Virus record (IMG/VR): IMGVR_UViG_3300042923_000542
Span: 1 to 39,743 of that record
Length of the DNA stretch: 39,743 nucleotides
Source of the DNA: a virus
Direction: 5' to 3' (one strand)
Part shown: positions 19,765 to 28,182 of the stretch, one piece after another
Position numbering within the stretch: position 1 is the stretch's first letter
Layout of the letters: each line of letters opens with the position of its first letter
Translations under genes and position numbers: made by a program
Notes under the pieces: model-generated
The model's input: the letters and a program-made list of their open reading frames with translations, nothing else
The model's database searches: none
Told to the model about the DNA's origin: nothing

Positions 19765-21570
19765 ATGCAAAAAGATTATACCCAAGAATGGAACGAGTAT
19801 CAATCAGGTGTAGACTATAACACTAAAATCAATTACTATGCTAACACTGATTTACGGTGGAAGTTCTACAACGATAAACAGTGGGTAGGAGTAGTAACAA
19901 ACGGACTATCTAAATGGCAATTTAATATATGTAAGTCTGCAATAAACTATTTCACAGCTTTTATTTGCTCGCAAAAAGTAAAAATGCAGTATTCAGCCGA
20001 AAACATACCTGACGAACCAACAGAAGAAAACGAATTAAATATAAAGAAATTTACTGACATTATGAGTAATGTTGCTGATATGAAGTGGGAAAAAGATAAA
20101 ATGGACAGTAAACTTCGACAGCTGATGTTAGAAGCAGGAATAACAGGAGATTATTGCGCTTATGTTTATTGGGATCCTACAAAGGAAACAGGCCAAGACG
20201 AAAAAGGAGATTTCTGCACTGAGCTAGTGGATGGCGGAAACGTAATGTTTGGCAATCCTAATAACCCTATAGTAGAAGCACAGCCATATATCCTCATTGT
20301 AGGCCGTGAAATGGTGTCAAAGCTAAAGGAAGAAGCTAAAGCAAATAAGATACCTCAGGATGATATAGACAGCATAACAGCAGACGAAGAAAGCACATAT
20401 CAAGCCGGAGAATATGGCAAGATTGAACTTGACAGCAAAGGTGAAAACGGTAAAACGCTCTATATTATCAAACTTTACAAAAAAAACAGTGAAGTATATT
20501 GGAACAAATCAACAAAATATTGCCCTATTAGAAAAGATGTAGCAATGGGGATCAAACGTTATCCTATAGCCTGGGGCAATTGGGAGCAGATAAAGAACAG
20601 TTATCATGGTAACCCGGTAATCGAGGGAATCATTGATAATCAGATAGGCATCAATCAACTATTTGCAATGGTAGCATATTGGATGAGAATGGCTGCATTC
20701 GGTAAGGTAGCATATGACAAAACAAGAATAGCATCATGGAGTAATCAGATAGGTTCAGCAATCGGGGTAGAAGGTGACGTAACAGGAGTAGTTCAACAGC
20801 TTCAAGCGGGCAATTTTAACGCTGCAATACTTCAGGTAATAGATATGGCTATTAAATATACAAAAGAGTTTATAGGGGCAAATGACACACTTCTAGGTCA
20901 AGTCAATCCAGAACAGGCAAGTGGAGTGTCAATCATATCAACAGCAAAACAAGCTAGTATGCCATTGGGTAATATGCAAGCATCAAGAGACCAATTTGTC
21001 GAGGATTTAGGCTTAATATGGGGCGAGTTTATGCTAAAGAAGTATAAGAACCGCAAAGTAAGTTATAAACAAGACGGCAAAGTAATGACAGGAGATTATA
21101 ACTCAGAGGGAATGGACAATGTATTGCTACAATGTAAGGTAGACGTTGGACCTTCGTCTTACTGGTCTGAATTATCCGGTTTGCAATCACTTGATAATCT
21201 GCTTACACAAGGGAAAATAAACAAACTGCAGTATTTTGAGAGAGTCGCAAAAATGAATATAATCCCCGATTGTCAAGGACTTATAAAAGATGCACAAGAA
21301 GAAATGAAAATACAAGCACAAATGCAAAAACAAGGAGAAATACAACAACAAGCTGATATGCAAAACCAACAAATGCAAAATGATGAAGCAATGATGCAAG
21401 AAACCCAAGCAAAGGAACAACAATTTGAGCAAATGGCACAGTTTATGGAACAATTACCTGAGGAAGTACAACAAAAGATAATGAGCTTACCTGAAGGTGA
21501 GCAGGAAAAAGCAATTATGCAGTTAATGCAACAAGATGTAAGACAAACAATGAAAGGTGGTGTAAGGTAA
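19765..21570 (+). CDS. Portal protein, 601 aa
   Basis: This ring protein sits at the head vertex through which DNA is packaged. The sequence starts with QKDYTQEWNEYQSG and has the portal-like segment DLRWKFYNDKQWVGV followed by LSKWQFNICKSAINYF. The C-terminal 100 residues are rich in Gln and Met (MQNQQMQNDEAMMQE), like the long helical barrel of P22-type portals. It follows terL and precedes scaffold and coat, the standard order. Confidence 0.85.
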   Translation: MQKDYTQEWNEYQSGVDYNTKINYYANTDLRWKFYNDKQWVGVVTNGLSKWQFNICKSAINYFTAFICSQKVKMQYSAENIPDEPTEENELNIKKFTDIMSNVADMKWEKDKMDSKLRQLMLEAGITGDYCAYVYWDPTKETGQDEKGDFCTELVDGGNVMFGNPNNPIVEAQPYILIVGREMVSKLKEEAKANKIPQDDIDSITADEESTYQAGEYGKIELDSKGENGKTLYIIKLYKKNSEVYWNKSTKYCPIRKDVAMGIKRYPIAWGNWEQIKNSYHGNPVIEGIIDNQIGINQLFAMVAYWMRMAAFGKVAYDKTRIASWSNQIGSAIGVEGDVTGVVQQLQAGNFNAAILQVIDMAIKYTKEFIGANDTLLGQVNPEQASGVSIISTAKQASMPLGNMQASRDQFVEDLGLIWGEFMLKKYKNRKVSYKQDGKVMTGDYNSEGMDNVLLQCKVDVGPSSYWSELSGLQSLDNLLTQGKINKLQYFERVAKMNIIPDCQGLIKDAQEEMKIQAQMQKQGEIQQQADMQNQQMQNDEAMMQETQAKEQQFEQMAQFMEQLPEEVQQKIMSLPEGEQEKAIMQLMQQDVRQTMKGGVR

Positions 21571-21797
21571 TGACTTTAAAAGAATTATATGCTGAATTTA
21601 TATCTGGAACACCAGTAAAGAGAAAAGTGTGGAAAGGTTATTGGAAATATAGCTATGGTGCAATAAAAATGCATTGTAAAGATGGAAAAATAATTGATAT
21701 AAAGGATTCTGAAGATATTTTATTCACAATATCAGGCATTCTTGCAAATGATTGGGAAATTGCAACAAATGAAAATTGTTCAATACCAATAATCTAA
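21570..21797 (+). CDS. Tad2/DUF2829-like protein, 75 aa
   Basis: The pattern LKELYAEFISGTPVKRKVWK, then GYW, and final ILANDWEIAT matches the small DUF2829 family (F-x-G-x-V-x-R-x-W near the start, DWE near the end). Members of this family, Tad2, block Thoeris defence by sequestering its signal molecule. The length is slightly short for the family. The ATG overlaps the portal stop codon. It sits between portal and scaffold like a moron. Activity is not shown by sequence. Confidence 0.6.
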   Translation: MTLKELYAEFISGTPVKRKVWKGYWKYSYGAIKMHCKDGKIIDIKDSEDILFTISGILANDWEIATNENCSIPII

Positions 21798-21830
21798 ATT
21801 AATGATTCAAAAAATATCTAAGTAGTTTCA

Positions 21831-21854
21831 AGTACTCAAAAGAGTGCTTTTTTA
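21831..21854 (+). terminator. Terminator after the Tad2-like gene
   Basis: AGTACTC pairs with GAGTGCT (one G-U) around AAAA, followed by six T. Confidence 0.75.
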
Positions 21855-21895
21855 TTGAAAAATATGCCCTACCATAGGCAGAAAGAAGGATTTAT

Positions 21896-22765
21896 ATGAC
21901 GTTTTTTAACAGATTCAGACAACCATATCTGAATTTAGACTCAGGAAGTAATTTAGGTGGAGGTGGAGAGCCTACACCAGTAAGTAATGAACCAACACCA
22001 AGCGAGCCAAGTAACGAACCGTCCCCCACACCACAGGGAGGAACGGAAGAACAGCCTAAAATCAAGGTGAAATACAACCATCAAGAGTTGGAATTACCTT
22101 ATGAAGAAGCTGTAACACATATCCAAAAGGGTATGAACTACGAGAAAGCAATAGAAAGAACAAAGGCAGAAACAGCACAAGCGGCGAGAGATGCTTACAT
22201 TGCAGAACAAGGATATATCTGGAATGATAAACCAATCAAGACAGAATCCGAGTATAAGCAAGCACTAAAAGAAAAAGAAATATACGAAAAATACCAGCAA
22301 CAGGGATTGCCGGAAGAAGTAATCAATGAATTAGTTGAAAGCAAGAAAGACAGAGAAGAACGCAAAGCCGAGAAGCAATCCCAAGCAGAAAAGGAACGCA
22401 AAAACGCTGAATATGCTGAATTCTTCGAATATTTCAAGAGTGAAAACGGTAGGGAATTTAACGCATCAACTGATACCATTCCAGATGAAGTTTGGGAGTT
22501 AACAGGTAAAGGCAAGACATTAACTGATGCTTACGCTATACATCATACAAAGGAATTAAAGGCCAAAATTGCTGAGTATGAGTCGAAGCTACAAGCACAG
22601 GAAACCAACAGCCTAAACGCAAGTTCAAGTCCTGGTAGTGTAACTGGAAACGGTAGCGCAAAAGGTGATTATATCAGTTTTGAAACATTCGAAGCTAATA
22701 AAGGCGATCAGCGGTGGGTAATCAAAAATCTAAGCAAAATTAACGAAAGCCGCACCAAATGGTAA
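21896..22765 (+). CDS. Scaffolding protein, 289 aa
   Basis: The N-terminal region (15-50) is a Gly/Pro/Ser-rich flexible stretch (EPTPVSNEPTPSEPSNE). The middle is a charged coiled coil (KDREERKAEKQSQAEKERKN). Length, composition and position between portal and coat gene fit a capsid scaffolding protein that guides procapsid assembly. No sequence-level family match is claimed. Confidence 0.75.
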   Translation: MTFFNRFRQPYLNLDSGSNLGGGGEPTPVSNEPTPSEPSNEPSPTPQGGTEEQPKIKVKYNHQELELPYEEAVTHIQKGMNYEKAIERTKAETAQAARDAYIAEQGYIWNDKPIKTESEYKQALKEKEIYEKYQQQGLPEEVINELVESKKDREERKAEKQSQAEKERKNAEYAEFFEYFKSENGREFNASTDTIPDEVWELTGKGKTLTDAYAIHHTKELKAKIAEYESKLQAQETNSLNASSSPGSVTGNGSAKGDYISFETFEANKGDQRWVIKNLSKINESRTKW

Positions 22766-22785
22766 GCGGGAAAGGATGATAATTT

Positions 22786-23634
22786 ATGAACGTAAATAAT
22801 ACAGCTAGAGGGTTTATACCTGAGATATTTGATGCAAGTATTTTCAGAACACTAGAAGATAACTTAGTCTTAGAACAGATTGCAAAAGCACCATTAAAGA
22901 AGCAGGAATCAGGAGATACAAGATACTTTGCTGATTTGGGAGATGCAACAATTTCAGACTACACAGGAACATTAACAGGCGAAGAATTAACAGATTCACA
23001 ATCTATGTTTTTGCTCGATAAAACTAAAACATTTTGCTTTAACGTAAAAGACGTTGACCAGCTTATGGCAAATGTAGATGTTAAAGGCTCACAGACACAA
23101 AGAGCCGGGTATAATTTGAAAGATGCAATTGAAAGACAGGTATTCCAGAATATCGGTGATGATGCAAACGCAGGAACACCACTTGCAGCAACAATCACAA
23201 GTGCTAATGTAATATCTTATATTTCAGAACTTGCTAGAATGCTTTATGACAACAACGTAGAAGATGAAAACTTATTTATGTTAGTACCACCTTGGATGAG
23301 AATTAAGCTTCAGCTTGCAGGAATCCAGTTCCAGATCAATAACGGTATCAATGGCAAAGGTGGAATGCAGTGGTCTAAAGACTTAGGTTTCACAACTTAT
23401 GTTACTAACACTGTTTATAATTCCGGTACACCAGCAGCTCCTGTTTCAACTATTCTTGGTGGTTCATTCCAAGCAATAGGTTTCGACAAGAGAGTTTTAA
23501 GAACTAGAAGTATAGAACTATCTAGCACAAGAGGAACACAAATTGATGGTGGAGCAGTGTTCGGCTATAAAGTAATCAAGCCAAAAGAGTTAGGTAAGGC
23601 TGTATTTACATTCGGTGCCGAAACTTCTATATAA
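22786..23634 (+). CDS. Major capsid protein, 282 aa
   Basis: The protein begins NNTARGFIPEIFDASIFRTL and contains GDTRYFADLGDATISDYTG, the start of an HK97-fold coat protein as in many Firmicute phages. The middle holds MLVPPWMRIKLQLAG and the P-domain-like DLGFTTYVTNTVY. It directly follows the scaffold gene and precedes a decoration-like protein. No cleavage protease gene is seen. Confidence 0.88.
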   Translation: MNVNNTARGFIPEIFDASIFRTLEDNLVLEQIAKAPLKKQESGDTRYFADLGDATISDYTGTLTGEELTDSQSMFLLDKTKTFCFNVKDVDQLMANVDVKGSQTQRAGYNLKDAIERQVFQNIGDDANAGTPLAATITSANVISYISELARMLYDNNVEDENLFMLVPPWMRIKLQLAGIQFQINNGINGKGGMQWSKDLGFTTYVTNTVYNSGTPAAPVSTILGGSFQAIGFDKRVLRTRSIELSSTRGTQIDGGAVFGYKVIKPKELGKAVFTFGAETSI

Positions 23635-23688
23635 TCTAAAACACAAATAATTGGGGATATCCCCACCATTATGAAAGGATGATACAAC

Positions 23689-24075
23689 ATGGCTAATATA
23701 GCAATTACAAATAGTAGAATAGCAACTTTAAACGCTGACCAAGCATTAACCTTTAATGCAGCAGACGTTGATACAATTGATGCAGTACAGAAATTTGTTT
23801 ATACCCCTACCGGAAAAGATAATAAAATTGTTTTAGGTATTCAAGTAGGGCCTACCAATGGAGCAGTAGCATATTCCATTGCAGGAGGAACGAGAGTATT
23901 CGGTACAGCAACAAAAACAGGCTCAACAGCTCAGGCTACCACAGATATTATACAAATTGAAACAGGTAGATATATGCTTGCAAATGGCACTATTGAAATA
24001 ACATTTACTCCGGCAAGTGGCAAGAAATTAACCACAGACCATGCATTAAAAGTATTTGCAATAGAATTACAGTAA
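23689..24075 (+). CDS. Probable capsid decoration protein, 128 aa
   Basis: The product is beta-rich and Thr/Ala/Gly-rich (TATKTGSTAQATTDIIQIET), with the usual lack of Cys. Its position after the coat gene and high expected expression (ATGAAAGGATGATA leader, own terminator after it) point to a capsid decoration or head-fibre protein. No family recognised. Confidence 0.6.
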   Translation: MANIAITNSRIATLNADQALTFNAADVDTIDAVQKFVYTPTGKDNKIVLGIQVGPTNGAVAYSIAGGTRVFGTATKTGSTAQATTDIIQIETGRYMLANGTIEITFTPASGKKLTTDHALKVFAIELQ

Positions 24076-24079
24076 TAAT

Positions 24080-24106
24080 AGGGGGAGAAATCCCCCTTAT
24101 TTTTTT
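24080..24106 (+). terminator. Terminator after the capsid genes
   Basis: GGGGGA pairs with TCCCCC around GAAA, followed by TTATTTTTTT. A GAAA tetraloop and a GC-only stem make this very strong. Confidence 0.9.
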
Positions 24107-24119
24107 AAGAGGTGATTAA

Positions 24120-24392
24120 ATGAAATTCAAAGCACCACCTAACTTACAGTATGTAAAAATATCAAATAAATATGTTCAACGTGTAACAGGTATAAAAGGC
24201 TTTTATTTTGATGATAAAGGCGAATTTGAGACAGACAATGAAGTATTAATCAAAGTATTATCTCAAAACTTTGAAGTGGTTGAAGAAAAAGAAGTAAAAA
24301 CATTCAAGTGTAAAAAGTGTAAATATGAAACAGGAAACAAAGGTGATTTACTCGCTCATTATAGATCAGAACATAAGAAGGAGGAATCATAA
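24120..24392 (+). CDS. Structural-region protein with C2H2 zinc finger, 90 aa
   Basis: The N-terminal 60 residues look like a small beta fold with KFKAPPNLQYVKISNKY. The C terminus has a C2H2-type finger, KTFKCKKCKYETGNKGDLL then HYRSEH, with C-x2-C-x12-H-x4-H spacing. A eukaryote-like zinc finger in a phage head-gene region is unusual. It may help connect head and tail or bind DNA in the capsid. Confidence 0.65.
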   Translation: MKFKAPPNLQYVKISNKYVQRVTGIKGFYFDDKGEFETDNEVLIKVLSQNFEVVEEKEVKTFKCKKCKYETGNKGDLLAHYRSEHKKEES

Positions 24393-24698
24393 ATGAATAA
24401 CGAAGCAATAGTATCAATAGTTAAAATGTTCAAGCGTGGTTCAAGGTTTAAACAAGTATCTTCTTTACATGGTGCGTTTAATGTAGGCACAACAGCCGTT
24501 GCAAAAGCCATAAACGGCAAAGATTGTACAGTTAATGTCTTATCAGGCACAGTATGGATAAATCCAAACGGAACAGCTATAGCAGATGCAACATCAATAA
24601 AACTCACAGGAACAATAGATTTAAACGTAACAGGTAATCTATCCCTTATATCTGATGCAACAGGAGCAAGTGTACAGATAATCGTTTGGGGTGATTAA
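24393..24698 (+). CDS. Beta-rich virion protein, 101 aa
   Basis: It starts immediately after the stop codon of the zinc-finger gene. The middle and end are beta-rich with Gly, Thr and Asn turns (DCTVNVLSGTVWINPNGTA). It resembles head-fibre or decoration proteins in style. No family recognised. Confidence 0.6.
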   Translation: MNNEAIVSIVKMFKRGSRFKQVSSLHGAFNVGTTAVAKAINGKDCTVNVLSGTVWINPNGTAIADATSIKLTGTIDLNVTGNLSLISDATGASVQIIVWGD

Positions 24699-24699
24699 T

Positions 24700-25296
24700 A
24701 TGATACGCGATAAAGGGCAAATAACAGCGAGTCAACTTGGGAATACGAGACAGAACCTTGCTTTGAATTCTGGAATGATGGTTGATGGTGGTAGTGGAAC
24801 ACCAACAAATTTTACTTACTATAGTCAAAACTGTACTATAACTAAAACTGTTAACGCAAACGGCACAACATTGGCAATGACAGCATCTACCCAAAGTGGA
24901 AATAACTCATATGCTGTGTTTGACCAAATTATTGGTGGTGTTAATCCAAACGACATTGTTTCAATATCTGTAGATACAATAGTTGCTAATATTGTTGGTG
25001 GTTTTAAAGGGTATGTAGAATTAAGATTTTTAGATGCTCTAAATATACAAGTAGGCTCTTTGCACTATGTAGTTTATACTAATACATCGAAGCAGACACA
25101 AAAGATAGAAAATAAAATTGCACCTGTTAATACAGCAAAAGTAAAAATAACTTTAACAGCTACAGCTACAAATGCAGGAGATACTGGAAGTGTGACTTAT
25201 AATAATTTACTTGTTGAAAAAGCATCTTCTGTAGGCAATTACATCTCCACAGGTTGTAAATCTACACTTAGCGCGAATTCTCCATTAAATAATTAG
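24700..25296 (+). CDS. Carbohydrate-binding-like virion protein, 199 aa
   Basis: The N-terminal segment NLALNSGMMVDG is typical of phage tail/fibre proteins with a carbohydrate-binding-module-like jelly roll, followed by beta strands with Thr, Val and Asn. ATG at 24700 is chosen after GGGGTGAT. It might bind the host surface or decorate the capsid. Confidence 0.6.
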   Translation: MIRDKGQITASQLGNTRQNLALNSGMMVDGGSGTPTNFTYYSQNCTITKTVNANGTTLAMTASTQSGNNSYAVFDQIIGGVNPNDIVSISVDTIVANIVGGFKGYVELRFLDALNIQVGSLHYVVYTNTSKQTQKIENKIAPVNTAKVKITLTATATNAGDTGSVTYNNLLVEKASSVGNYISTGCKSTLSANSPLNN

Positions 25297-25305
25297 GAGG
25301 TATAT

Positions 25306-25482
25306 ATGATTAAACTTCATACAACATCAAAAACAATCAGTGAAAACGGTGAAATAACCGTTAACTTTACACCTATATCAACAGATACAACCATAGTCAA
25401 TGGTAGTTTAACGCTTATTCTTACAAATGATAAATTCACAGTAGGTAAAGATTATGATAGTAACCTCAATGAAATAGTATAG
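25306..25482 (+). CDS. Small virion-region protein, 58 aa
   Basis: The ATG follows AGGAGGT. The product is beta-rich (TTSKTISENGEITVNFTP) and lies between two structural genes. It may be a minor head or fibre part. No family recognised. Confidence 0.55.
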   Translation: MIKLHTTSKTISENGEITVNFTPISTDTTIVNGSLTLILTNDKFTVGKDYDSNLNEIV

Positions 25483-25492
25483 AGGTGATAAT

Positions 25493-26410
25493 GTGACTAC
25501 AGCACAACAAGTATTCAACATAACAATGGCATTTGCTGATGAAATCGATGACACGAGCGTTATAAATCCCACAAATACAGCCTCTTACAGAGTGCGCACA
25601 CCAGGAATATTAACCGCTATACAAGCTGAATTAATCAAAATCGGCAATATGTATTCAACCTATGAAATCAGTAATAAACCTATAGCAAATATGCTCGGCT
25701 TACTAAATGGTATGGACTATCTCGAATATCTCGATACAGAGATAACAAAAGAAGCTTCAGGAAGTGTAAAAGCATATTATTTTGAGGTGGATGGTGAAGG
25801 AACTGTATATGTAGAGGATTACACTAATGGGTGGAATATACTTAAAACAATAAATGTACCTGATACAGTGACAAATTTCACAGCATTTAAAGGTATAGTT
25901 ACACCGACGGCCGGAGCAACAAAATCAAGGCTACGATTCACAGGCTCATACAGATACCTTATAACTAATTATGCAATGTTTAGTGTACCTTTACAAGAAT
26001 CAAAGGTTCCAGACTTTAGACCGTGGATCAAAAAAACTATGCCATCAGATTTTAATTCAATTGATCAAATAGTAAATGAGTACCCACAAAGACAATATAC
26101 TAAAGATGTTGCGTACAAATGGGAAGGCGCGAACGAGTTATGGATTAATTATTTTTATGAAGGTAATATCCGTATCAAATATAGACCTGTTCCTCTTCCT
26201 ATAACCTCAATAACTCAAACATTACAGGTTGACGATGTAACTGCAAATACTCTTTTACCTTATGCTTTGGGTGCTGAGTTGTTCAAGGAAGAAAACGAGG
26301 ATATATATAAGCATTTCATTCAAAGATATAGAGAATTAAAAGCTTTAAGCATGATAGGAAAGCCAGTATCAGAACAGGCAATAGTTGATGTGTACTCCTT
26401 AGTGAGGTGA
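25493..26410 (+). CDS. Head-tail adaptor, P22 gp4-like, 305 aa
   Basis: Start is GTG at 25493 after AGAGGTGAT; the ATG two bases before it runs into a stop. The N terminus TTAQQVFNITMAFADEID, then GILTAIQAELIKIGNM, and C-terminal LPYALGAELFKEENEDIYKH fit phage adaptor/tail-accessory proteins that bind the portal, often called gp4-like. A central insert (about 95-165) is a beta domain. It is followed by the gp10-like gene, in the P22 order. Confidence 0.65.
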   Translation: MTTAQQVFNITMAFADEIDDTSVINPTNTASYRVRTPGILTAIQAELIKIGNMYSTYEISNKPIANMLGLLNGMDYLEYLDTEITKEASGSVKAYYFEVDGEGTVYVEDYTNGWNILKTINVPDTVTNFTAFKGIVTPTAGATKSRLRFTGSYRYLITNYAMFSVPLQESKVPDFRPWIKKTMPSDFNSIDQIVNEYPQRQYTKDVAYKWEGANELWINYFYEGNIRIKYRPVPLPITSITQTLQVDDVTANTLLPYALGAELFKEENEDIYKHFIQRYRELKALSMIGKPVSEQAIVDVYSLVR

Positions 26411-26414
26411 TAAA

Positions 26415-28172
26415 GTGGCACAAAAGGTTCCAAAAGAGATAAATGTATTCCTTGGTTTGAACGAAAATCCCGATGGGGAAACCCAATTAAAGCTTGGTGA
26501 AAGTCCTTACATGGTAAACTTTCGTATAACGGATAACGGTAAACTTAAAAAGCGAGAAGGATACAAACAGTTATTTGACAGCATTATAAATAAATCAATA
26601 CAAGGTATGTGGTATGGGAAGATAAACGGCTCATACCACTTTTTATTTGCATTAAACGGTAACGTATACGAACATAACCTCACTACATTGATAAACACGA
26701 GCATAGGCACACTGACAGATGCTAAAACACACTTCTTTGCTTATAACAACAAAGTTTATATCCAAAACGGACACGAGTATAAGTATTGGGATGGCACAAC
26801 CTTTGGAGATGTAGCAGGATATCGACCACTTGTGAGAACAGAAACACCACCAACAGGCGGTGGAACAGAATACGAAGAAATCAACGTATTAACCGGAGCA
26901 AAAAGGCAATGGTTTTCGCCTGATGGTACAGCTACAGAGTTTTTATTAGCAGAGGATAATATTACATCACTTGACTATGTAAAGAATCTTGTTACAGGAA
27001 CTAATTACATAGAGGGTACAGACTACTCTAAGGATTTAACAACAGGCAAGGTTACTTTTACCGTTATTCCTACAGGTGGAACACCTAACACTATTGAATG
27101 TGGCTGGACTAAAGGCGCAGGAACAAGATCAATAGTAACAAGTCAAAAATATGCAATGTTCTTCGGTGGAGAGAATGACACTCGTGTGCATATGTGGGGT
27201 GTAAACAATGAAACAATTTACAGTGGCTTAGCTGATGGTGTACCAAGTGCTGAATACTTTCCTGCTAGTAATTCACGGTTAATTGGTTCAGATGAATACA
27301 TCATAACAGACATTGTGCGCCAATATGACAGACAAATTATATTTACCGATAATGACACTTACTTTTCAAATTATGAATTAATATCCGGCATTCCAAGCTT
27401 TCCAGTGTCACCGCTTAACAGTGAGAAGGGTAACATTGCACCAGGTCAAGCGCAAGTAGTAGCGAATAATCCATTCACGATTTTTGAAGGAGTTTATGAA
27501 TGGGTATCTACTTCTGTAAGAGATGAACGAAATTCATTCTATAAGTCTAAGCGTGTACAACCGTCACTAGACGATGTTGATTTATCTAAGGCAATTACAC
27601 ATGACTTTGAAGTAAAAGGTGAGTATTGGCTTTGTGTAGGTTCTACGGTATGGATATATAACTACCGTAATGATACTTGGTACAAATATACCAATATTCC
27701 TGCAACATGCTTTATAACAATTGACCAAGAGTTATATTTTGGCACTACAAACGGTCAGATAATGAAGTTTCAATCTAATCTAAGGAATGACAACGGTGTA
27801 GCAATAGAAGCAGAGTGGCAGATGGGGTTCTACGATTGGGGAGCAGAATGGCTTAGAAAGTTTACTAATAATACATGGATCTCACTAAAAACCGACTCAA
27901 AAGTTAGTCTTGATGTGAGTTGGATAACAGATAGGGATACAGTATCAACAAGTATTCCTGCACCTATTGGATATAACCTCCTAGATTTTGAAGCTTTAGA
28001 CTTTGAAGAATTTAGCTTTGAAACAACACGAAACCCCAAACCATTTAGGATTAAGACAAAAGCAAAGAAGTTCACCTATTTCAAGCTAATATTGAAAAAC
28101 TTCGATCTAAATAAAACCGTAACAGTATTGTCTATTAACACGCTTGGAAGAATTGGCGGAGAATCAAAATAA
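26415..28172 (+). CDS. P22 gp10-like tail hub / DNA stabilisation protein, 585 aa
   Basis: The product has many short beta motifs (VYEHNLTTLINTSIGT, KVYIQNGHEYKYWDGTTFGD), as expected for a beta-propeller tail hub that plugs the portal after packaging. Position after the gp4-like gene fits P22 gp10. The start is GTG at 26415. A shorter segment (about 150-235) looks inserted, with TNYIEGTDYSKDL. A function as nozzle is inferred. Confidence 0.65.
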   Translation: MAQKVPKEINVFLGLNENPDGETQLKLGESPYMVNFRITDNGKLKKREGYKQLFDSIINKSIQGMWYGKINGSYHFLFALNGNVYEHNLTTLINTSIGTLTDAKTHFFAYNNKVYIQNGHEYKYWDGTTFGDVAGYRPLVRTETPPTGGGTEYEEINVLTGAKRQWFSPDGTATEFLLAEDNITSLDYVKNLVTGTNYIEGTDYSKDLTTGKVTFTVIPTGGTPNTIECGWTKGAGTRSIVTSQKYAMFFGGENDTRVHMWGVNNETIYSGLADGVPSAEYFPASNSRLIGSDEYIITDIVRQYDRQIIFTDNDTYFSNYELISGIPSFPVSPLNSEKGNIAPGQAQVVANNPFTIFEGVYEWVSTSVRDERNSFYKSKRVQPSLDDVDLSKAITHDFEVKGEYWLCVGSTVWIYNYRNDTWYKYTNIPATCFITIDQELYFGTTNGQIMKFQSNLRNDNGVAIEAEWQMGFYDWGAEWLRKFTNNTWISLKTDSKVSLDVSWITDRDTVSTSIPAPIGYNLLDFEALDFEEFSFETTRNPKPFRIKTKAKKFTYFKLILKNFDLNKTVTVLSINTLGRIGGESK

Positions 28173-28182
28173 GGAGGTACAC

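Noticed and set aside
21301-21440. Gln/Met-rich tail of the portal gene as an inserted repeat
   Set aside because: It stays in frame and fits the C-terminal helical barrel common in P22-type portals.
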